Below are positions 26,122-32,829 of a stretch of 32,829 nt of DNA, in pieces. A model generated the notes under the pieces. The model did no database searches, was not told where the DNA came from, and was given only the letters and a program-made list of their open reading frames with translations. Position numbers and translations under genes: made by a program. The DNA is taken from assembly GCF_900197875.1 (NCBI RefSeq), contig NZ_FZMO01000529.1:1-32829 (forward strand). Reading direction: 5' to 3'. Within the stretch, counting starts at the first letter, position 1; every line of letters begins with the position of its first letter. This stretch comes from Frankia canadensis. Its GTDB lineage: Bacteria > Actinomycetota > Actinomycetes > Frankiales > Frankiaceae.

Positions 26122-28158
26122 ATGACGTGGTGGCAGATCAGCGCCGCAGCAAACGCCGTGATCATGGCCGCGTACACGGCGATCTCCGTCGCGATCGGGC
26201 GGGCGCTGTGGCGGTCTGGGCAGTGGCGGAAGAACCGGCTGGGGCTCGCCACCACCGCGATCTTCTTCACCTGCGGCGTCCACCACGGCTGGCACACGGT
26301 GCACCTGTTGTTGCCGGACCACGCGATGAACGTCCTCACCGGCCATCACATGACCGGTGGCGGTGACATGCCGGGTATGGAGATGGGCGACGAGTCGGAT
26401 CGCGATCACATCGCGGGCAACCCGATGCGGCTCGCGTTCAACGACCCCAGCACCACGGCCTGGGACATCATCACCGCGGCGGCCGCCGTCTGGTACTGGA
26501 CGCTGCGGAGCCGTTTCCCGGCGCTGGTTCGCGGAGCCGCCGTGTTCGAGGACCTCAAGCTCCGCCAGGCGGAGGAGCAGACGTTGCGCGAAAGCGAGGA
26601 GCGGTACCGCGGCATCGTCGAGACCACCAGCGAGGGGGTGGCCCTGCTCGACCAGGACGGCCGGATCGGGTACGCCAACACGCGGTTGGCCGACCTCGTC
26701 GGGCGCGGCGGACCGGAGCTGCCCGAGCTGGATCTCGTGGACCTGGTCGTCGACGAGGACCATTCGAAGATCATCGACGGGCTGACGCGGGCCCGCCGCG
26801 ACGGGACCCAACGCGTCGAGGTCGGGCTGTGCCATGCCGCGGGGCGACCGGTGTCCGCCCAGGTCGCCCTGACCGCTCGGGTCGGCGCGACCGGTGAGGT
26901 CGAGGGATTCCTGGCCATGGTCGCCGACGTCACCGACCAGAAGATCGCCGAAGCCCAGCTGCGCCAGGCGCAGCGTCTCGACGCGGTCGGCCAGCTCGCC
27001 GGCGGTGTCGCCCACGACTTCAACAACCTGCTGACCGTGATCGACGGCTACGCGGCGATGCTGCTGGCCCAGACCGACGGACCGGCACGGGCCGACCTGA
27101 CCGCGATCCGCGGCGCGGCCGACCGGGCCGCCGGGCTGACCCGCCAGCTGCTCGCGTTCTCCCGCAACCAGGCGGCGAAGCCGCGGGCCGTCGATCTCAA
27201 CGAGCTGGTCGGCGGTCTCGAGGAGATGCTGCGTCGCCTGATCCGCGAGGACGTCGAGCTGGCTGTCCGGACCGGTGCCGCCCCGGCCACGGTCTGGGCC
27301 GATCACGTGCAGCTCGAACAGGTGATCGTCAACCTGGTCGTCAACGGCCGGGACGCGATGCCGGACGGCGGCCGGCTCACGATAGCCACCGACCACGTCG
27401 ACCTCGACGCGCACGAATCCCGCCGCCTCGGCCTCCCATCAGGCGGCCAGGTGGTGCTCACCGTCACCGACACCGGCCATGGCATGCCGCCGGAGGTCCA
27501 GGCCCGGGCCTTCGAGCCGTTCTTCACCACCAAGGACCAGGGCAAGGGCACCGGTCTGGGGCTGTCGACCGCCTACGGCATCATCCGGCAGGCCGGCGGC
27601 CACATCACCGTCAGCTCGGCGCCCCACGCCGGCAGCACGTTCCGGGTCTACCTGCCGGTGGTCGCCGCGGTCGTCGACCAGCGGCCGGCCGACCCCGGCG
27701 CCGAGCGCCTCGCCAACGGCGACGAGACCATTCTGCTGGTCGAGGATGACCCCGCGGTCCGCGAACTGACCGAACGCATTCTCACGGCCGCCGGCTACCG
27801 AGTGCTCGCCGCCGCGAACGGCCAGGAGGCACTCGACCTGGCGCGACGCCATCCCACCATCGACCTGCTCCTTACGGACGTCATCATGCCCGGCACGAAC
27901 GGCCGCCAGCTGGCCGACCGCCTCACAAAGATCATCCCTGACCTTCCCGTCGTATACACCTCGGCGCATACGCATGGCGTTCTCGACGAACGGATCGAGG
28001 GCGCCGCCGTCGCCTTCCTCGACAAGCCCTTCACCGCCGCCACACTCACCCGCACCATCCGCGAAACCCTCGGTGCCCACCCACATACCCCGCACGCTAT
28101 GGGCAGATCCGCCGAGAATCCTCGCCCGGGGCGTACCGTGCCCATTCCGCGGGCGTGA
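26122..28158 (+). CDS. Hybrid sensor histidine kinase/response regulator with PAS domain
   Basis: The product is 678 aa from ATG 26122, with GGGGGAGG just upstream. The N-terminal membrane region has helices at ~8-30, ~42-64 and ~112-128. The second to third are joined by a His/Met/Asp-rich loop (HHGWHTVH, then [17 protein letters not shown] at 74-90). A coiled linker and a PAS domain (~160-272) come next. HisKA follows with [11 protein letters not shown] (phospho-acceptor His298), then HATPase_c with [16 protein letters not shown] and [11 protein letters not shown]. The C-terminal receiver domain has [14 protein letters not shown] (phospho-acceptor Asp586) and DKP (Lys635). A phosphotransfer partner must be encoded elsewhere. 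The loop composition suggests metal (perhaps copper) sensing, which is inference. It stands as a single gene. Confidence 0.93.
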   Translation: MTWWQISAAANAVIMAAYTAISVAIGRALWRSGQWRKNRLGLATTAIFFTCGVHHGWHTVHLLLPDHAMNVLTGHHMTGGGDMPGMEMGDESDRDHIAGNPMRLAFNDPSTTAWDIITAAAAVWYWTLRSRFPALVRGAAVFEDLKLRQAEEQTLRESEERYRGIVETTSEGVALLDQDGRIGYANTRLADLVGRGGPELPELDLVDLVVDEDHSKIIDGLTRARRDGTQRVEVGLCHAAGRPVSAQVALTARVGATGEVEGFLAMVADVTDQKIAEAQLRQAQRLDAVGQLAGGVAHDFNNLLTVIDGYAAMLLAQTDGPARADLTAIRGAADRAAGLTRQLLAFSRNQAAKPRAVDLNELVGGLEEMLRRLIREDVELAVRTGAAPATVWADHVQLEQVIVNLVVNGRDAMPDGGRLTIATDHVDLDAHESRRLGLPSGGQVVLTVTDTGHGMPPEVQARAFEPFFTTKDQGKGTGLGLSTAYGIIRQAGGHITVSSAPHAGSTFRVYLPVVAAVVDQRPADPGAERLANGDETILLVEDDPAVRELTERILTAAGYRVLAAANGQEALDLARRHPTIDLLLTDVIMPGTNGRQLADRLTKIIPDLPVVYTSAHTHGVLDERIEGAAVAFLDKPFTAATLTRTIRETLGAHPHTPHAMGRSAENPRPGRTVPIPRA

Positions 28159-28525
28159 AGGACCGGCCCGCGATGGCGCACCGCGGCGCGCTGGTCGGAC
28201 AAGGCCTACTTCTACTCCCGCGCCAACGTGCTCTGACAGACCGAACGGCTGCGGCGACGGCCCTCGCCTGATCGCGAGTGTCGGACGCGGCGGTGATGTT
28301 CTCGGGCCGATGGCGGCGGTCACGGGTCGGCACCCGCGGCCTGCCCGCCATCCACGAACCCGAGCAGGCCGCCCCGCCGCCACATCGGCCTGACGGCTCC
28401 TCCGCGACTCGGCTCGGCTCAGCCCGCATCCCGGTAGCCCAGGAGCCGAGTCGCGAGCCCCGGAGTGCGGACAGCGAGGTGATGCCCTCCGGACGACCGG
28501 GGCTCCGACACAACATGTGGGATAC
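28159..28525. other. Intergenic region before the nrd leader
   Basis: No intact gene is seen. A short frame ending at ~28237 reads RWSDKAYFYSRANVL and stops, with an in-frame stop just upstream. It could be the tail of a lost gene, but is too short to assign. The remaining sequence to the nrd promoter shows no structure I can support. Confidence 0.45.
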
Positions 28526-28555
28526 TTGCAGGCATGTGAGTCGCATATGTAGGGT
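28526..28555 (+). promoter_or_regulatory. Candidate nrdAB promoter
   Basis: TTGCAG (28526-28531) and TAGGGT (28550-28555) are separated by 18 bp. They would place the transcript start at about 28562, exactly at the 5' edge of the cobalamin riboswitch. CATGTG occurs twice here (28514 and 28533). The match to consensus is only fair; position supports it. Confidence 0.4.
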
Positions 28556-28562
28556 GTGCCTC

Positions 28563-28768
28563 GCACTGGTTCGGCCGCCCCCGCCATGGGCGGCCGTCGT
28601 AAGAGGGAATCCGGTGGAAGGCCGGGACTGCCCCGCAGCGGTAAGTGGGCGCGACCACCGTCAGGTGCGCTGGGCGCGAGAAGCGCCTGGGAAACGCGAC
28701 GGCCAGTAGGTCCGTCGGGCGTAGAGCGATGCCGACGGGAGCCCGCGAGTCCGAAGACCTGCCAGTGT
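28563..28768 (+). promoter_or_regulatory. Cobalamin (AdoCbl) riboswitch of nrdAB
   Basis: The conserved core reads AGAGGGAATCCGGTGG, then CCGGGACTGCCCCGCAGCGG (about 28605-28645). The B12 box appears as GAGTCCGAAGACCTGCCAGTG (28747-28767). The outer stem closes by CACTGG (28564-28569) with CCAGTG (28762-28767). All hallmark parts of the cobalamin aptamer are in order. Placement before B12-independent ribonucleotide reductase matches the known Streptomyces nrdABS arrangement, where B12 switches the class Ia enzyme off. Confidence 0.93.
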
Positions 28769-28769
28769 G

Positions 28770-28789
28770 CCGCGCGTGCCCACGCGCGG
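28770..28789 (+). terminator. Hairpin directly after the cobalamin riboswitch (expression platform)
   Basis: CCGCGCGT-GCCC-ACGCGCGG forms a perfect 8-bp GC stem with a tetraloop, starting 2 nt after the riboswitch outer stem. It is a likely transcription attenuator, but has no U-tract. The 233 bp from here to nrdA carry no gene. Confidence 0.5.
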
Positions 28790-29022
28790 CGGTCCGCCGG
28801 CCCCGAGGGAGGGTCTGGACACCGTGCCGGAGCTGGTCCGGGCACGGGCACCTCGCCGGTCATCGCCGTGGCCTGGCGTGCTCGCGTGCTGTCAGACGCG
28901 CCGCGCCGCCTCGACGTGTCAGGCCGTCTCCGGTGCCCGCGTCTCGGGGTCGCGTCCCGCGCCGGTGTCCTGCTCCGTCGTGCCGCCGGTCCAGCCCACG
29001 CACCGGACCCGCGCGAGGAGCG

Positions 29023-31473
29023 ATGTTGACCGTCACCGAGTCGTCCCCGATCGGTACTCAGGCGTTGCGTGTCCGCCGTCGCGACGGCGCGCTCGAACCC
29101 GTCGACGTGACCCGGATCATCGCCGCGGTGGCGCGCCGCGCGCAGGACCTGGACCGGGTCGACCCGCGGCGGGTCGCGGCCCGCACCGCCGCCGGGCTGT
29201 ACGACGGGGTGACGACCGAGGAGGTCGACCGGCTCGCGGTGCGGACCGCCGCCGAGCTGATCGGCACCGAGCCGCAGTACTCGCGGCTCGCCGCCCGCCT
29301 GCTCGCCGCCCTGATCGCGGACGAGGTCGGCGGCCAGGGGATCACCTCGTTCAGCGCCGGTGTGGCACGGGGTCACCGGCTCGGCCTCATCGGCGAGTCG
29401 ACCGCCAGGTTCGTCGCCGCTCACGCCGCCGAGCTGGACGCGCTCGTCGACCCGGCCGCCGACCGGGCCTTCGAGTACTTCGGCATGCGCACCGTGCAGG
29501 ATCGCTACCTGCTGCGCCACCCGCGGACCCGGCTGCTGGTCGAGACCCCGCAGCACTGGCTGCTGCGCGTCGCCTGCGGGCTGTCCCACGACGTCGCCGA
29601 GGCCGGGGAGCTGTACCGGCTGATGGCGTCGCTCGCCTACCTGCCCAGCTCACCGACGCTGTTCAACGCGGGCACCGCGCATCCGCAGATGTCGAGCTGC
29701 TTCCTGGTCGACTCGCCGCGCGACGAGCTGGAGTCGATCTACGAGCGGTACGGGCAGGTCGCCCGGCTGTCGAAGTTCTCCGGCGGCATCGGGATCGGCT
29801 TCTCCCGGGTCCGCTCGCGCGGCGCGCTGATCCGCGGCACGAACGGCCGGTCCAACGGCATCGTGCCGTGGCTGCGGACCCTCGACGCGTCGGTCGCCGC
29901 CGTCAACCAGGGCGGCCGGCGCAAGGGCGCGGCCTGCGTGTACCTGGAGCCCTGGCATCCCGACATCGAGGAGTTCCTCGAGCTGCGCGACAACACCGGC
30001 GAGGACGCCCGGCGCACCCACAACCTCAGCCTCGCGCACTGGATCCCCGACGAGTTCATGCGCCGCGTCCACGCCGACGACACCTGGTCGCTGATGGACC
30101 CCGACGAGGTCCCCGACCTGACCGACCTGTGGGGCGACGCGTTCGACCGTGCCTACCGGGCCGCGGAGGCCGCCGGGCGCTACGTCCGCCAGCTGCCCGC
30201 CCGCGACCTCTACGCCCGGATGATGCGCACCCTCGCGCAGACCGGCAACGGCTGGATGACCTTCAAGGACGCCGCGAACCGGACCGGCAACCAGACCGCC
30301 GAGCCCGCCAACGTCATCCACCTGTCGAACCTGTGCACCGAGATCCTCGAGGTCACCAGCGACAGCCAGACCGCCGTCTGCAACCTCGGCTCGGTGAACC
30401 TGGCCCGCCACCTGCTGGCGCTGTCGCCCGGCGACGGCGACCCGTCAGCATCGGCGGACCCGATCGCAAACCCGACGGTGGACGCGGCGGGGGATGCGGC
30501 GGCGGGACCGCCCACGGACCCCGCGACGCGGATCGACTGGGCGAGGCTGCGCGCCACCGTCCGCACGGCGGTGACGTTCCTCGACCGGGTGATCGACATC
30601 ACGTACTACCCGACCGGCGAGGCCGCCGCGAGCAACCCCCGCTGGCGGCCGGTCGGCCTCGGCGTCATGGGCCTGCAGGACGTGTTCTTCGCGCTGCGGC
30701 TGCCGTTCGACTCCCCCGCCGCCCGGGAGCTGTCCACCAGACTGGCCGAGGAGATCGCGCTCACCGCGCTGGAGCGGTCCGTGGAGCTCGCCCGCGAGCA
30801 CGGCCGCCATCCGGCGTTCGCCCAGACGCGGGCCGCCCGCGGGGTGCTGCACCCGGACCACTTCGACGTGACGCCGACGCAGCCGGAGCGATGGGCGGCG
30901 CTGCGGGCCGCCGTCGCCGTGCACGGCCTGCGCAACAGCCTGCTGCTCGCGATCGCGCCGACCGCCACCATCGCGTCCATCGCCGGCTGCTACGAGTGCA
31001 TCGAGCCGCAGGTGTCCAACGTGTTCAAACGCGAGACGCTGTCGGGCGAGTTCCTGCAGATCAACACCTACCTCGTCGAGGAGCTGCGCCGCCGCGGGCT
31101 GTGGACCGAGCGGGTCCGGGAACGGATCCGGGCGGCGGACGGCTCGGTGCAGGGGCTCGCCGAGCTGCCGGACGACGTCCGTACGGTGTTCCGCACCGCC
31201 TGGGAGCTGCCGCAGCGGGCGCTCATCGACCTGGCCGCGGCCCGGATGCCCTACCTCGACCAGAGCCAGTCGCTGAACCTGTTCATGGCCGACCCGAACA
31301 TCGGCCGGCTGTCATCGATGTACTCCCACGCCTGGTCGGTCGGCCTGAAGACGACCTACTACCTGCGCTCGCGCCCCGCGACCCGCATCCAGCAGGCGAC
31401 GGTCACCACCGACGCCGCCGCGTCGGTCGCCTGCTCTCTGGAGAACCCGGAGAACTGCGAGGCATGCCAGTGA
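29023..31473 (+). CDS. nrdA: Ribonucleoside-diphosphate reductase, class Ia large subunit
   Basis: The product is 816 aa from ATG 29023, with GAGGAG just upstream. The enzyme makes deoxyribonucleotides from ribonucleoside diphosphates. An N-terminal ATP-cone (~10-95) suggests dATP/ATP activity control. Active-site residues: SSCFLVD (Cys226), SNLCTEI (Asn436, radical Cys438, Glu440), AVCNLGSVNL (Cys453, partner of Cys226), radical-path Tyr pair in LKTTYYLRS, and C-terminal shuttle cysteines in CEACQ (812, 815). An unusual Ala/Asp/Pro-rich insert of ~30 residues follows NLGSVNLARHL. Its stop overlaps the nrdB GTG by 3 of 4 nt (GTGA). The long leader holds a cobalamin riboswitch, so expression should drop when adenosylcobalamin can support a class II enzyme. 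Confidence 0.96.
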   Translation: MLTVTESSPIGTQALRVRRRDGALEPVDVTRIIAAVARRAQDLDRVDPRRVAARTAAGLYDGVTTEEVDRLAVRTAAELIGTEPQYSRLAARLLAALIADEVGGQGITSFSAGVARGHRLGLIGESTARFVAAHAAELDALVDPAADRAFEYFGMRTVQDRYLLRHPRTRLLVETPQHWLLRVACGLSHDVAEAGELYRLMASLAYLPSSPTLFNAGTAHPQMSSCFLVDSPRDELESIYERYGQVARLSKFSGGIGIGFSRVRSRGALIRGTNGRSNGIVPWLRTLDASVAAVNQGGRRKGAACVYLEPWHPDIEEFLELRDNTGEDARRTHNLSLAHWIPDEFMRRVHADDTWSLMDPDEVPDLTDLWGDAFDRAYRAAEAAGRYVRQLPARDLYARMMRTLAQTGNGWMTFKDAANRTGNQTAEPANVIHLSNLCTEILEVTSDSQTAVCNLGSVNLARHLLALSPGDGDPSASADPIANPTVDAAGDAAAGPPTDPATRIDWARLRATVRTAVTFLDRVIDITYYPTGEAAASNPRWRPVGLGVMGLQDVFFALRLPFDSPAARELSTRLAEEIALTALERSVELAREHGRHPAFAQTRAARGVLHPDHFDVTPTQPERWAALRAAVAVHGLRNSLLLAIAPTATIASIAGCYECIEPQVSNVFKRETLSGEFLQINTYLVEELRRRGLWTERVRERIRAADGSVQGLAELPDDVRTVFRTAWELPQRALIDLAAARMPYLDQSQSLNLFMADPNIGRLSSMYSHAWSVGLKTTYYLRSRPATRIQQATVTTDAAASVACSLENPENCEACQ

Positions 31474-32468
31474 CGCTCCTCGACCCGGGAATGAAGCTGA
31501 CTCTGCGCCCGATGCGCTACCCCGACTTCTACGACCGGTACCGGGCGGCGATCCGCAACACCTGGACAGTGGAGGAGGTGGACCTGCACGCCGACCTCGC
31601 CGACCTGCACCGCCTCAGCCCCGCCGAGCGGCACCTGGTCAACCGGCTCGTCGCCTTCTTCGCCACCGGCGACACGATCGTCGCGAACAACCTGGTGCTG
31701 AACCTCTACCGGCACGTCAACGCGCCCGAGGCGCGGCTGTACCTGTCCCGCCAGCTGTTCGAGGAGGCGGTGCACGTCCAGTTCTACCTGACCCTGCTCG
31801 ACACCTACCTGCCCGACCCGGACGAGCGGGCCGAGGCGTTCGCCGCGGTCGACACCGTCGCGTCGATCCGCGCCAAGGCACGGTTCTGCTTCCGCTGGAT
31901 CGACTCCCTGGGCGCCCTGGGCCGGCTACGCACCCGCGCGGACCGCCGCGCCTTCCTGCTCAACCTGATCTGCTTCGCCACCTGCGTCGAAGGGCTGTTC
32001 TTCTACGGCGCGTTCGCCTACGTCTACTTCCTGCGCTCCCGCGGCCTGCTGCACGGGCTCGCGTCCGGAACCAACTGGGTGTTCCGCGACGAGTCCCAGC
32101 ACATGGAGTTCGCGCTCGACGTGGTCCGGACCATCCGCGCCGAGGAACCGGACCTCGTCGACGAGGAACTGGAGGCCGCCGTGCGCCGGATGCTCACCGA
32201 AGCGGTCGACGCCGAGACCGTCTTCGCCGAGGATCTCCTCGCCGGCGGCGTCGCCGGGATGACGGTCGCCGACATGCGGACCTACCTGGAACATGTCGCC
32301 GACCGTCGGCTGGCGCAGCTCGGATTCACGCCGATGTTCGGCTCCGCGAACCCGTTCCCGTTCCTGGAACTGCAGGACGTGCAGGAACTGTCGAACTTCT
32401 TCGAGCGCCGGGTCTCCGCCTACCAGGTCGGAGTCGCCGGCACGGTGTCCTTCAACGAGGACTTCTGA
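31470..32468 (+). CDS. nrdB: Ribonucleoside-diphosphate reductase, class Ia small (radical) subunit
   Basis: The product is 332 aa. GTG 31470 overlaps the nrdA stop (GTGA) and has GAGG 7 nt upstream; ATG 31464 is the alternative. This ferritin-like subunit houses the di-metal centre and radical. Ligands line up with E. coli NrdB: Asp68 (GDTIVANN), Glu99 and His102 (FEEAVHVQFY), the Glu of CVEGLFFYG, and Glu/His of RDESQHMEF. Tyr106, four residues after His102, matches the radical tyrosine, so this is a tyrosyl-radical (class Ia) rather than a class Ic enzyme. The C-terminal tail (SFNEDF) should dock on NrdA. The two genes are translationally coupled under the cobalamin riboswitch. Confidence 0.96.
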   Translation: MTLLDPGMKLTLRPMRYPDFYDRYRAAIRNTWTVEEVDLHADLADLHRLSPAERHLVNRLVAFFATGDTIVANNLVLNLYRHVNAPEARLYLSRQLFEEAVHVQFYLTLLDTYLPDPDERAEAFAAVDTVASIRAKARFCFRWIDSLGALGRLRTRADRRAFLLNLICFATCVEGLFFYGAFAYVYFLRSRGLLHGLASGTNWVFRDESQHMEFALDVVRTIRAEEPDLVDEELEAAVRRMLTEAVDAETVFAEDLLAGGVAGMTVADMRTYLEHVADRRLAQLGFTPMFGSANPFPFLELQDVQELSNFFERRVSAYQVGVAGTVSFNEDF

Positions 32469-32494
32469 CTGCCGCAGCCGGTGGCGTTCGACGC

Positions 32495-32829
32495 CTATCT
32501 TGTCGCGGCGGCGCGTACCCGTTCGATGGACCGGAGCGTGAGGGCGGGGAGGGGATGCCGCAGGTCGCCCTCCAGCCATTTGCTGAGGGCGACGACCAGA
32601 ACCCCGTTGGCCAACCAGGTGAGGGCCAGCCGGTCGGCTTCGTCGGTGGCGGCGGGGCGGTGCCGAGCGAGTTCGCCGGCTATGACGGCACTATGGGTCT
32701 GCATTGCTTCAAGCGGGTAGGTGGCGAGCTCTGTACTCGACGCCGTGATCGCCATTCTGAGGGTGACGTTCTCACGGTCCCGCTGCAGAATCTCGGCGAA
32801 GCCGATGAGCGTGGGTTCCAGCGCGCGAA
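32495..32829 (-). CDS. TetR-type regulator, C-terminal part (5' end outside window)
   Basis: About 111 codons are visible, and the frame remains open through the window end. The visible part is all helical: LEPTLIGFAEILQRDREN, then a helix rich in Ala/Thr, and the closing DEADRLALTWLANGVLVVAL followed by SKWLEGD. The A-x(n)-W-L-x-GD ending is typical of TetR C-terminal ligand/dimer domains. The HTH half lies outside. It converges on nrdB with only 26 bp between stops, so it probably is not co-regulated with it. Ligand and targets are unknown. Confidence 0.62.
   Translation of the reverse strand, partial: RALEPTLIGFAEILQRDRENVTLRMAITASSTELATYPLEAMQTHSAVIAGELARHRPAATDEADRLALTWLANGVLVVALSKWLEGDLRHPLPALTLRSIERVRAAATR

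Noticed and set aside
28767-31469. Long plus-strand frame running in from upstream of nrdA into nrdB
   Set aside because: Before 31464 it is the wrong frame across nrdA; only the nrdB portion is real.

Overview
The window is very GC-rich, and its genes use GTG starts, 4-nt GTGA start/stop overlaps and a leaderless promoter. Together with a group II truncated haemoglobin, a PadR/HAAS pair and a cobalamin-riboswitch-controlled class Ia ribonucleotide reductase, this points to a filamentous actinobacterium. A Frankia-like organism is plausible, but that assignment is inference.

Positions 1-15783 hold one tightly packed minus-strand gene set, the notable part of the window. In transcription order it encodes: a secreted/membrane vWA protein (15783-12952); a 1055-aa tubulin/FtsZ-superfamily protein (12842-9675); a 1079-aa four-helix membrane protein (9577-6338); a 50-aa one-helix membrane protein (6341-6189); a protein-kinase fold that has lost its catalytic residues (6196-5084); a P-loop GTPase (5079-3973); a GTPase-associated-like protein with a coiled coil and C-terminal membrane anchor (3963-2455); and an FtsW/RodA-like polytopic protein with a C-terminal region resembling a degenerate penicillin-binding protein (2458 to beyond position 1). 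The last five genes are coupled by overlaps or gaps under 10 nt. The set looks like a membrane-anchored, nucleotide-switch-controlled assembly that parallels the divisome: a tubulin-like polymer candidate, an FtsW-like protein, a dead PBP-like domain, a GTPase and a pseudokinase. GTPase/GAP1-type multigene loci are known from comparative genomics. I do not know of this exact combination with an FtsW-pseudoPBP fusion.

Positions 15784-16541 are a relatively AT-rich divergent control region. A plus-strand DUF2786 gene follows (16542-18038). Then come two short gene remnants: a minus-strand piece resembling the N-terminus of a BrxD-like ATPase, and a frameshifted plus-strand VOC/glyoxalase tail. 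Next are truncated haemoglobin (minus), a strong hairpin terminator, thiC (minus) with its TPP riboswitch, and an M20 metallopeptidase (minus) with a 9-bp minisatellite at its N-terminus. A LysR regulator lies divergent from the peptidase.

From 22397 to 32468 all genes are on the plus strand: LysR, a GT39-like membrane glycosyltransferase, a PadR regulator with a leaderless palindromic promoter, its HAAS-domain membrane partner, and a hybrid histidine kinase with a His/Met-rich sensor segment. After these comes a cobalamin riboswitch leading into nrdA-nrdB, which encode B12-independent class Ia ribonucleotide reductase and should be shut off when adenosylcobalamin is available. The window ends in a convergent, partial TetR-type regulator.
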